From a virus, in IMG/VR virus record IMGVR_UViG_3300006751_000002, positions 1 through 44,003 of that record: 44,003 nucleotides of DNA. The stretch is one strand, 5' to 3'. The notes under the pieces are model-generated. The model was not told the DNA's origin, ran no database searches, and saw nothing but the letters and a program-made list of their open reading frames with translations. Positions 38,701-44,003 of the stretch are shown here, in pieces (the stretch's first letter is position 1; each line of letters starts with the position of its first letter). Made by a program: the position numbers and the translations under genes.

Positions 38701-39790
38701 AGTGGCACGGACCTTTGATACACTCATCGACTATACCGATCCTAATCACTTCGTTTCACTGCTGCGTTGGGTGATGCCTTTTGCGACTTGGGTGGCAAAG
38801 GCCCCCGGTGTTGCCGCGAGGATGACAGCAAGACAGCCCCGACTCGTGGGTGCGATGTCTAAAGCGTACGACGTATATGGAAGACCTGAAGGTCGTGGAG
38901 AAACCGGGCCTAGAGGCCATGTTGCCGAACGCGGACAGTTTACGCACCTTGGCAAATTTGGGAAGAGGGCATTAGGACGAGCCACTTACGATATTCCAAA
39001 GCGCGTTCAAGACGCAGTCAGGGGTGCCGAGGTAGCTGGCTACACTGGTGACTGGATTGTGGACAACTTCCTTCGCCACTATCCTGTTCCCTTGATTGGT
39101 GGCACGCCCGCGAAACTGCCTTCTCATATTGATGCTGTGATGCTTGGTCGTGATCCTATCGGCGAGGGCTGGAGTGCGCCCGCCGAAGTTACCGGTCTTC
39201 GCAGTTACATGGAAGACGGGAGCCTGGTGCCAAATAAAGACTTCATTGCCAAATCCGCGATGCCAATGATGAAGATGCTATACGAGGTTGTGGCGCAGCG
39301 GGATTCCTTGAAAGGGAGAGAATATACCGGCACGACAGGAATGTTCCCAGCCGGGTTTGTTGTCCCCGAGTCAGACATGCCTCTTTTCAAGCAGACGCTC
39401 GATGTGGCAGATGAGGCATTAAGAGCCATGCCTGGGGGTAGAGCAGGTCCGCGAGGGCTGCCTGTTTTTTCAAAGCATCTACTTCCCTTCCTGATTGCAA
39501 ATCCCAACGCTGTACCGATGTTCAACTCGATCCTCTTTGAGCACGCAGGGGGCATGGAAGCTGGGGCTACGCCACTGTCAATTGGCGGGGAACGACCTTA
39601 CGTCTCAGACGAGGAAAACCTCTACTACGGGAAGAAGCAGATTCAGAACATTAATCGCTGGCTTCCTTTTCCTATTTATCTCACGATGCCAGGAGACCCA
39701 TTCCTCGATATTAGAGGGAAGCTCAAGGCTGGCAAAGAGGCTGGTAGAGAGGCGATCAGAACACTGGAGAAAGACAGGCACCGATATTAG
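35708..39790 (+). CDS. Very large putative ejected / internal virion protein, 1,360 aa
   Basis: Longest gene in the window. The N-terminal 150 residues are Pro/Glu-rich and contain a twofold E-(E/R)-Y-W-L motif (EEYWLERLGVP, ERYWLQKMSVP). The middle includes a likely amphipathic or membrane segment (YVVGQAVVGVGVTMDWMAG, about 258-276). Near residue 585 is K-F-F-H-E-I-Y-E-E-S-V-E-A-G-Y followed by G-R-Y-F-P-R-L-Y, a pattern I associate with large polyvalent phage proteins. Near residue 1018 is L-L-R-W-V-M-P-F-A-T-W-V-A-K-A-P-G. No peptidase, transglycosylase or polymerase motif is recognised. It is probably carried in the head and injected with DNA. Confidence 0.6.
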   Translation: MAGEGTPPEQTEEYWLERLGVPAEPIASPLPETSSVSRVEMPSAGVEEQEDERYWLQKMSVPTPQPGTIKLPRAQPKRLTPRQETLRSTLPEMERALGKAPTDAQFEEQIERARALGPAGERQVEQLERVRDQTFSLRGQSQELGDYAQKHGLRKEGKEYSKLATEGKPAEPHWAWSGAQIAARALDYVTQRPARVLTAPFLARPGEDSDKFVEDWQAWSDRLQEEAEKGNGPAQAITAIPDLLGNIFGKYVVGQAVVGVGVTMDWMAGQPTDWKLVDKTIADIQGETKDFFLLMETDWSTYFGGLGTGKTVIKGLSPTPLVGAHANVARATMRVARKSYNSGAKDPRMFKLLAATQKLVPFMDDPKIMNRAVKVFEEHGLSSREAARAFGRRGEFFGADLPSFLPNEIPILGGPSRYVTGKAAEGLDAVLAKVGHKASYVTDPYVVRKVAQVAYRALPKAAAKIGQSKLAGLNTPFAMFKGYEPVFDMFDPDRRFLKHIQRIAKAGSAIRETDIIQRLKRISHNAPEDASRRIEIVKEAFDPSVGKGAKKRYEAFMQTLTKSEKQYVDDLSKFFHEIYEESVEAGYLKKNQLAYNRVTGRYFPRLYSNDYGLLVELPDVLRSPWMNEFRLPTTAASRVSKTGLPIGELNDEFIKAAADPHMAIPTYAARIARGEAAVHLEDQILAHYGRAVTKEGRGIFGKMKVIEGPHGPVEVPAHLYNFLRGSFDSSYTSLSNFLKSRLGVHGRYTRAVTKSLDALAVVRNRWKKQMLIKRMAYHNLNIANDVTLMVLDGNFNAGKWALDAESMLSRGKMLSSRTLDSVRRLERNVDEIIGNYYPTPSQADTAARVAAVQAHGAGPAAKLPAGMTMSTQEAMYRRALKGSLEEKILYIAKREGLPVDVDLSLERLELVGGPMVGKRKLRRELQKTARKGRKARGEKLGAKAQAAHYGGEAGHGLMYALEHVVPMPGETLAKAWESSSKLGHFMWRLSLGDAPGRAVARTFDTLIDYTDPNHFVSLLRWVMPFATWVAKAPGVAARMTARQPRLVGAMSKAYDVYGRPEGRGETGPRGHVAERGQFTHLGKFGKRALGRATYDIPKRVQDAVRGAEVAGYTGDWIVDNFLRHYPVPLIGGTPAKLPSHIDAVMLGRDPIGEGWSAPAEVTGLRSYMEDGSLVPNKDFIAKSAMPMMKMLYEVVAQRDSLKGREYTGTTGMFPAGFVVPESDMPLFKQTLDVADEALRAMPGGRAGPRGLPVFSKHLLPFLIANPNAVPMFNSILFEHAGGMEAGATPLSIGGERPYVSDEENLYYGKKQIQNINRWLPFPIYLTMPGDPFLDIRGKLKAGKEAGREAIRTLEKDRHRY

Positions 39791-39799
39791 TCGAGTAGA

Positions 39800-39843
39800 C
39801 ACAAGATATGGTATTATTCAGACGAGTGGGCACAAGATGTAGT
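39800..39843 (+). promoter_or_regulatory. Tandem CACAAGATGTAGT-type motifs before the fibre operon
   Basis: CACAAGATATGGT (39800-39812, two mismatches) is directly followed by TATTAT. CACAAGATGTAGT (39831-39843) is identical to the copy at 24319. Spacing is 31 bp. The second copy ends 13 bases before the ATG of the 110-aa gene, with GGAGGAT between. A candidate late promoter or activator site. Confidence 0.5.
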
Positions 39844-39856
39844 GCCTGGAGGATAG

Positions 39857-40189
39857 ATGGTCGATAAAGTTAACAGCGGAGTACTGCTCAAGTTAGACGC
39901 AAATACAGACGAGGAGAACTCATCCAGCACCTTTCGCGACAGAAGGGGGGCTAGTAGGTCAGCGGTTTACGTGTACTGCTCTATTGCAGTTACCGCTGGC
40001 AACATCAAGCTCATGCTCAAGGACCCATCCGGCGAATTTCGGGAGTTCCAGGTAAGCACAAGCGCACTGACCGGGGCAGCTAATAAATGTATGGTCCACT
40101 TCGTCCTCGACCACCCCTTTGGAGAAGGTCGGGTTGACGTTACGACAGGGACTAGCACTAAGAGCCTTTACGCCTGGTTTGTGAGCTAA
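39857..40189 (+). CDS. Hypothetical 110-aa virion-region protein
   Basis: Starts MVDKVNSGVLLKLDANTDEE after GGAGGATAG. Beta-strand pattern with V-Y-V-Y-C-S-I-A-V-T-A-G-N-I-K-L-M-L-K-D and H-F-V-L-D-H-P-F-G-E-G-R-V-D-V. It is likely a compact beta-sandwich. As the first gene after the tandem motif and before the fibre gene, it may be a fibre adaptor or head decoration protein. No family recognised. Confidence 0.6.
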   Translation: MVDKVNSGVLLKLDANTDEENSSSTFRDRRGASRSAVYVYCSIAVTAGNIKLMLKDPSGEFREFQVSTSALTGAANKCMVHFVLDHPFGEGRVDVTTGTSTKSLYAWFVS

Positions 40190-40200
40190 CAGGAGAAACC

Positions 40201-41532
40201 ATGCCATCATCAGGTATTAGATCAGGAATTACAATTGCATTTCAGGATGAGGATATTGTCGATGTCGGCTCTGTGGCCCTCGACGAGATAACTTCGGACT
40301 CAGCAACCACTGTCAAAGTCACCCTCGGTGACGACGCGGGCGACGACTTCAAGGTCGACACTACAAGCCTCGTTGTCGAAGGTGATACTGGCAACGTAGG
40401 TGTTGGTACTGCGGCTCCAGCGAAAAACCTTCATGTTTATGGAGCATCAGGAGAAGTCGAGCTTCGGATACAATCTGATTTGTCTTATTCTTCGATCGTT
40501 CACAAGGACTCAGGCAACGAGCTTATAATTCAAAACGCAGCCACTGATGGTGTCACCATATTCCACGACGATACCGCCGAAAGGATGCGGATCGATAAAG
40601 ACGGAAACGTCGGGATCGGCACAAACGCTCCCGCAGACAAGTTCCATGTGGTTGGTGATGCTGCGCTCGTGGGTGACGTTGGTGTCGGAATAGCAAATCC
40701 GGCGAAAAACCTTCATGTTTATGGAGCATCTGGCGAGGTTGAACTCCGCATCCAGTCAGACACTTCCTTCTGTAGCATAGTCCAAAAAGACAACAACGAG
40801 ATGATTATTCAAAACGCAGCCTCTGGTGGCGTTATGATCTTCCATGACGACTCAGCCGAAAGAATGCGTATCGACTCCGATGGGCAGGTTATCATCCCTG
40901 ACGGCAAGCTCGTCCTTGGTGATGCTGCTGTCACAGCCACGGCAGCAGAGATCAACATCCTCGATGACGTAACGGCAACGACCGCCGAGCTTAACTACTC
41001 GGACACGGGTGCTGCGACTGGTGTTGTCGTCGCGAGCAAAGTTCTGACCGTCGACGCCAACAAAGACCTTGGCGCAAGCGGCGCTCTCAACAACGCTACC
41101 GTCGACGGCTATGTGCATTTCGACTCGTCGCCTGCTGACTCTAAATGCAGCGGCACGACCGCCACGTTCACTGCGGGCGAGGCACTTGCCATAGGCGAGG
41201 TTTGTTACCTCAAGTCTGACGGGAAGATGTGGAAAGCTGTTGCGACAGCAGCGGCAACTTCTCGTTGTGTGGCGATGGTGGTGTCGGGCGCAGGCTCGGC
41301 AGACGCGACGGGTGTTTTTCTCCTGCGCGGGTTTCTTCAAAGCCAAGCCACGTTCCCCACCTACACGGTTGGTGGCGTTCTTTATACGCCAGAAGCAGAG
41401 GAGTCGAGCCAGAATGTGCCCGAACAGACCGCACCAGCCAGTGACGGAGACTTTGTTCAGGTCATCGGGTATGCGGTTACCGCAGACATCGTATATTTCG
41501 ATCCTAGTGGCACGGTCATTGAGGTCGCGTAA
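40201..41532 (+). CDS. Tail fibre protein with an internal duplication, 443 aa
   Basis: Repeated unit of about 94 residues: N-V-G-V-G-T-x-A-P-A-K-N-L-H-V-Y-G-A-S-G-E-V-E-L-R-I-Q-S-D through E-R-M-R-I-D, present at about residues 60-150 and 155-240. The G-N-V-G-I-G-T-x-x-P-x-x-x-L-H-V pattern is common in phage fibres and surface proteins. The C-terminal half has A-E-I-N-I-L-D-D-V-T-A-T-T-A-E-L-N-Y and a Gly/Ala-rich end. It probably forms a trimeric fibre for host attachment. AGGAGAAACC precedes the ATG, and the end is TAATG-coupled to the lectin gene. Confidence 0.78.
   Translation: MPSSGIRSGITIAFQDEDIVDVGSVALDEITSDSATTVKVTLGDDAGDDFKVDTTSLVVEGDTGNVGVGTAAPAKNLHVYGASGEVELRIQSDLSYSSIVHKDSGNELIIQNAATDGVTIFHDDTAERMRIDKDGNVGIGTNAPADKFHVVGDAALVGDVGVGIANPAKNLHVYGASGEVELRIQSDTSFCSIVQKDNNEMIIQNAASGGVMIFHDDSAERMRIDSDGQVIIPDGKLVLGDAAVTATAAEINILDDVTATTAELNYSDTGAATGVVVASKVLTVDANKDLGASGALNNATVDGYVHFDSSPADSKCSGTTATFTAGEALAIGEVCYLKSDGKMWKAVATAAATSRCVAMVVSGAGSADATGVFLLRGFLQSQATFPTYTVGGVLYTPEAEESSQNVPEQTAPASDGDFVQVIGYAVTADIVYFDPSGTVIEVA
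40420..40448 (+). repeat. 29-bp exact direct repeat, copy 1 (fibre gene)
   Basis: Identical to 40702-40730 and part of a longer diverged 282-bp duplication; encodes A-K-N-L-H-V-Y-G-A. Confidence 0.9.
40702..40730 (+). repeat. 29-bp exact direct repeat, copy 2 (fibre gene)
   Basis: Second copy, 282 bp (94 codons) after the first; flanking codons have diverged mostly at third positions. Confidence 0.9.
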
Positions 41533-42512
41533 TGGCTGACGTTGAAGCGGTCAACGGTGTAGCAGCGAGTAGCATCGAAGCGATCAATGGTGTCGCTAAA
41601 GCTAGCATCCAAACCCTCGGCGGATTTACTGTCCCTTCTGGTGGCGTAACCGCATCCGGCAACCTGGTTCATTGGTGGAAGTTTGATGAGAGCAGCGGCG
41701 CAACTGCCGCAGATTCGGGTTCTGCCGCAGCAACCGGAACAGCAATGACCCACGACAGCGCGCCTACTTTTGTCGCAAACGGAAACCGAACGAGTAGCGA
41801 ATATGTAATAAAATACGACGGGTCGACAGAGTTGAGCTACACTAAGCTTTCAACCGAAAACGTCGCTCTTCCGGGCGGCCTTACTCCCGTAGGCACCGCG
41901 CTTATGTCGTCAGCCTTCTCTATTACGTTTTGGATAAAGCGCGAAACAGCAAACTTTGTAAATTGGGAACTGGTCTTCCAGGGCGGTACGAGGGGAGACT
42001 GGTCAGACGGGCTCGGCTTATACTTCCACGACGGAACCGGCAACGACCACCCCGATGGCTCATCAGGCGAGTCTGCTTTATGGTTTTGGACCTCCACAGA
42101 AGACAGCGCCGACAACTATCTGGGTACCACGGCTGGTTCCGACACGTGGCCGAACCGCGCCCGCGTTGCTATCGCGAATGACGTTGATGGTTGGCAGCAT
42201 GTTGCAATAACCCACGGAGGCGGCGCTCAAAAAATCTATCTGAACGGCAGTGCGGGAACGCACCATTCAGGGACTGGTCTAGTAGATCCGGCACTATATC
42301 GCGACGAAACCGACCACTCAAGTGTTGGCACGTCTCCCCACGATCCACCGAGCCGCAACCTTGTTTTTGGTGCAGCACTAGAACACTCAAATGAACCAAA
42401 CGAGCGCTACCATATGTCATACAGCCTCAGTGATTTGCGTATCTACAACAAAGCGTTGAGCGCAGCAGAGGTGACCGCCGTTGCAAGCACCAGCACAGTG
42501 GACTGGCCTTAG
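41532..42512 (+). CDS. LamG/concanavalin-like lectin-domain protein, probable receptor-binding protein, 326 aa
   Basis: After a short N-terminal repeat (A-V-N-G-V-A-A-S-S-I-E-A-I-N-G-V-A-K-A-S-I), residues about 45-320 form a Laminin-G/ConA-like domain. The usual opening is L-V-H-W-W-K-F-D-E-S-S-G-A-T-A-A-D-S-G, the middle strand is F-S-I-T-F-W-I-K-R, and the late motifs are D-G-W-Q-H-V-A-I-T-H and I-Y-L-N-G-S, then L-S-D-L-R-I-Y-N-K-A-L-S. Such domains bind surface glycans. It follows the fibre gene with coupled start (TAATG), fitting a tip or accessory adhesin used for attachment. Confidence 0.82.
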   Translation: MADVEAVNGVAASSIEAINGVAKASIQTLGGFTVPSGGVTASGNLVHWWKFDESSGATAADSGSAAATGTAMTHDSAPTFVANGNRTSSEYVIKYDGSTELSYTKLSTENVALPGGLTPVGTALMSSAFSITFWIKRETANFVNWELVFQGGTRGDWSDGLGLYFHDGTGNDHPDGSSGESALWFWTSTEDSADNYLGTTAGSDTWPNRARVAIANDVDGWQHVAITHGGGAQKIYLNGSAGTHHSGTGLVDPALYRDETDHSSVGTSPHDPPSRNLVFGAALEHSNEPNERYHMSYSLSDLRIYNKALSAAEVTAVASTSTVDWP

Positions 42513-42519
42513 GTGAGAC

Positions 42520-43002
42520 ATGGCATTTCGTACGTTCACCGAGAAGGAGGCCGGTAAGCTTGAAGAGCTTGCGTCGTCTTTCCGCGAACGTGTCATGCCC
42601 GTTATAGACAAGATCAACTCCCTGTGTCGAGACGAGGACTGCTCGGTTCACATTATTAGTGGCTACCGATCTTCGAAGAAGCAAGAGCAGCTATATCGTA
42701 AAGGACGAAAGTTTCACAATGGACGCTGGCGCAGAACCGGCGACCCCGTTGTCACACATGCAAAGCCGGGTCACTCAGCACATGAATACCGACTTGCAGT
42801 AGACATTGCGCTGTTGAATGACAGCAACCGACATTGGATCGACAATGTTGATGAGCGATGGCACACGATTGTCGGCAATACAGTGGTCGCTGCCAAGCTC
42901 ACTTGGGGAGGCAACTTCTCAAATCTATTCGATGCTGCCCACATCGAAGACCCCGGCTGGCGCGAAGTCGCTGGGGAACTCGGCTGGAGGGGGCTTCAAT
43001 GA
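42520..43002 (+). CDS. Endolysin: M15-family (VanY/L-Ala-D-Glu type) peptidase, 160 aa
   Basis: Cell-wall peptidase for host lysis. Motifs: I-S-G-Y-R-S (46-51), then S-A-H-E-Y-R-L-A-V-D, the S-x-H-x6-D zinc site (His88, Asp95), and A-A-H-I-E, with His141 as third ligand and Glu143 nearby. The glycine normally present in S-x-H-x-x-G-x-A-x-D is replaced by Arg91, an oddity. No signal peptide or cell-wall-binding domain is present, so release depends on a holin. It opens the lysis cassette; the next gene overlaps its stop (ATGA). Confidence 0.86.
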   Translation: MAFRTFTEKEAGKLEELASSFRERVMPVIDKINSLCRDEDCSVHIISGYRSSKKQEQLYRKGRKFHNGRWRRTGDPVVTHAKPGHSAHEYRLAVDIALLNDSNRHWIDNVDERWHTIVGNTVVAAKLTWGGNFSNLFDAAHIEDPGWREVAGELGWRGLQ

Positions 43003-43223
43003 AAGCAACACTGTTGAAGCTGTGGCCCGTACTCATAGTGGTGGCGGGCGTAGTGGCAGCGGCGGCGAGGACGGAAGTGGCCCTGTCTTACGCGAGCGAT
43101 CGAATCGAGAAGCTGGAAGAACGACAGGTTCGGATGAGCACAGAGGTTCGAGACTCGGTGCAGGAACTCAAGTTGAACGTCGCCCGGATTTGCGTGAAAG
43201 TGAAAGCCGGGTGCAGGGAGTAG
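42999..43223 (+). CDS. Membrane-anchored coiled-coil lysis protein (spanin-like), 74 aa
   Basis: Starts MKATLLKLWPVLIVVAGVVA: N-terminal transmembrane span (4-22), then a periplasmic helical part (ASDRIEKLEERQVRMSTEVR) and two cysteines near the end. ATGA overlap with the endolysin and GGAGGGGG upstream fix the start; longer readings in this frame overlap the endolysin and are not credible. The plan resembles inner-membrane spanins (Rz-like) or holin accessory proteins, short for a classical Rz. Role inferred from the lysis context. Confidence 0.6.
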   Translation: MKATLLKLWPVLIVVAGVVAAAARTEVALSYASDRIEKLEERQVRMSTEVRDSVQELKLNVARICVKVKAGCRE

Positions 43224-43225
43224 AT

Positions 43226-43432
43226 ATGAAAGAGAAACTAAAGAGTCGAAAACTTTTCGTCGCACTCGCGCTAATCGCGCTGAGTTTGGCGTCGGGCCTT
43301 GCCGGACTCATCGGCTGGGCCGAAGCGATCGAGACAGCCTCAAAGGTCGGCATGTTTTATCTAGGTGCGCAAGGGCTCCCTGATGCTGCCAAGGCGATAG
43401 CTCCGCTATTTGAGAAGCTGACTGACAAATGA
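43226..43432 (+). CDS. Putative holin, 68 aa
   Basis: Begins MKEKLKSRKLFVALALIALS. A charged N-terminus is followed by a hydrophobic stretch at about 10-30 (FVALALIALSLASGLAGLIGW) and a second, weaker one at about 38-55. The end is basic. Size, charge pattern and place directly after the endolysin and spanin-like gene fit a small holin that permeabilises the inner membrane. The frame extends upstream, but the ATG two bases after the previous stop is chosen. ATGA-coupled to the next gene. Confidence 0.55.
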   Translation: MKEKLKSRKLFVALALIALSLASGLAGLIGWAEAIETASKVGMFYLGAQGLPDAAKAIAPLFEKLTDK

Positions 43433-43671
43433 TCGTTGGCTTCTGGTTTCATATCCTCGGAATCGTAACCACAGGGTTCATGGGTGTGTGGGCAGGTAGG
43501 TGTTGGCAGCGTGCAATTTACGCCGAAAAGGCACTCGATGAGATTGTGCTGCAATTCGAGAGAGAAGATACTGTAAGTGAAGAAGTCATAAGCAAAGTCG
43601 TGCACCACGTGAAAACGCTCAATGCGCCAACCGCCGACGACTTCAACAGTCTGATCGAACCGGAAGAATGA
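43429..43671 (+). CDS. Small membrane protein of the lysis cassette, 80 aa
   Basis: Starts MIVGFWFHILGIVTTGFMGV with one N-terminal membrane span (2-22), then a charged helix (AIYAEKALDEIVLQFEREDT) and an acidic end. The organisation resembles an i-spanin or an auxiliary holin. Overlaps both neighbours through ATGA junctions. Which of the three small membrane proteins is the holin cannot be decided from sequence alone. Confidence 0.58.
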   Translation: MIVGFWFHILGIVTTGFMGVWAGRCWQRAIYAEKALDEIVLQFEREDTVSEEVISKVVHHVKTLNAPTADDFNSLIEPEE

Positions 43672-43943
43672 ATGCGCTCATACTTAGTCTTGCTCTACTC
43701 GCACAGCCGCCGTGCACTGGCGAACCAACACCGTGCGAAATAGCTCTGTATCGTGCGGCAACGAAGGTCGAAATTCAGCGAGTACTTACCGAGCATAAGT
43801 TGAAGGTTTGCCAGCAACGACTGAAGGTGAAGCCTATACCCGAAATGCAATCTCGAAACTGGGCAACACTACTCACTACCGGCGTTGTCGGTGTCGTCAT
43901 CGGAGTTACTGCCAGCGTTCTTGTTGCTATCAGCATTCAGTAA
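43668..43943 (+). CDS. Small membrane protein with signal-like N-terminus and C-terminal span, 91 aa
   Basis: N-terminus MNALILSLALLAQPPC is a short export signal (a near but not exact lipobox before Cys16). The middle is a charged helix with another cysteine. The C-terminal 25 residues are a hydrophobic span (LLTTGVVGVVIGVTASVLVA). It closes the lysis cassette and overlaps the convergent dam gene by 75 bp. It may be an outer-membrane spanin partner or an unusual two-anchor protein; no family recognised. Its last 21 codons fall in the terminal repeat. Confidence 0.55.
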   Translation: MNALILSLALLAQPPCTGEPTPCEIALYRAATKVEIQRVLTEHKLKVCQQRLKVKPIPEMQSRNWATLLTTGVVGVVIGVTASVLVAISIQ

Positions 43944-44003
43944 AGCACGCATATTCAGGTCTCGTTCAAATACTACCACCACGCTGTACTCAAAGGGATT
44001 GGA
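43869..44003 (-). CDS. dam: C-terminal end of the Dam methyltransferase gene (second copy of the join, partial)
   Basis: This is the same gene as 1-531, seen at the other end of the window. Positions 43881-44003 repeat 1-123, and the reading frame continues three codons beyond the repeat to a TAG at 43871-43869. The tail is Asp/Ser/Asn-rich and probably disordered. It overlaps the 3' end of the convergent plus-strand lysis-region gene by 75 bp (43869-43943). Confidence 0.85.
   Translation of the reverse strand, partial: SNPFEYSVVVVFERDLNMRALLNADSNKNAGSNSDDDTDNAGSE
43881..44003. repeat. 123-bp terminal direct repeat, right copy
   Basis: Exact copy of bases 1-123. It includes the last 63 bases (with stop) of the small membrane protein gene at 43668-43943 and the coding sequence for the Dam C-terminus on the other strand. 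Confidence 0.97.

Noticed and set aside
42818-43225. Long plus-strand frame upstream of the 68-aa holin candidate
   Set aside because: It overlaps both the endolysin and the spanin-like gene in another frame; composition is not protein-like and the ATG at 43226 is correctly spaced after the previous stop.
1-44003. CRISPR arrays, insertion sequences, rRNA or complete tRNA genes
   Set aside because: None seen: no regularly spaced repeat array, no transposase, and no cloverleaf on either strand by eye.

Overview
The window is one complete genome of a tailed double-stranded DNA bacteriophage (Caudoviricetes), presented as a circular map. The first and last 123 bases are identical (1-123 = 43881-44003), so the unique map is 43,880 bp. 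A Dam-type DNA methyltransferase gene reads through the join, so the window ends are an arbitrary cut. Portal, head-to-tail adaptor, a large tail-hub-like protein and fibre genes are present. I see no tape-measure, tail-tube or sheath gene, so a short-tailed (podovirus-like) particle is the best guess. A lipobox protein and spanin-like small membrane proteins hint weakly at a Gram-negative host. I cannot name the host or the phage genus.

Left arm (about 14.8 kb down to 1, minus strand): a tightly packed, translationally coupled early region. It reads from a 204-aa first gene through many small unknown genes, a conserved Cys-rich phage protein, a DUF2786 protein, a class I methyltransferase and a DUF932 protein. 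It continues into a recombination/replication block: PD-(D/E)XK resolvase-like nuclease, YqaJ-type exonuclease, ERF annealing protein, SSB, a replication-protein C-terminal domain, a possible helicase loader, then a tyrosine integrase. After small membrane and Cys-rich proteins it ends in Dam. No DNA or RNA polymerase is visible, so host enzymes are presumably used. Two long structured non-coding stretches (12288-12572, 13826-14162) interrupt this arm.

Centre (14.8-16.8 kb): a 780-bp gene-poor divergent control region with a cluster of GTCAC/GTGAC half-sites, several perfect inverted repeats and a run of 14 C. It is followed by a few small plus-strand genes and a patch resembling a bacterial chromosomal palindromic repeat.

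Right arm (16.8-43.9 kb, plus strand): virion and lysis genes. These are a 986-aa LysM protein, portal, scaffold, major capsid protein, adaptor, a 935-aa hub-like protein, several particle proteins, a 1,360-aa putative ejected protein, a fibre with a 94-residue internal duplication, a LamG lectin, and an overlapping lysis cassette starting with an M15 peptidase endolysin. The large terminase is the exception: it lies on the minus strand inside this arm, convergent with the LysM gene and divergent from the portal group. A 13-base motif (consensus CACAAGATGTAGT) recurs, mostly in pairs about 30 bp apart, at three upstream regions of the right arm. It is the best candidate for a phage-specific late control element.
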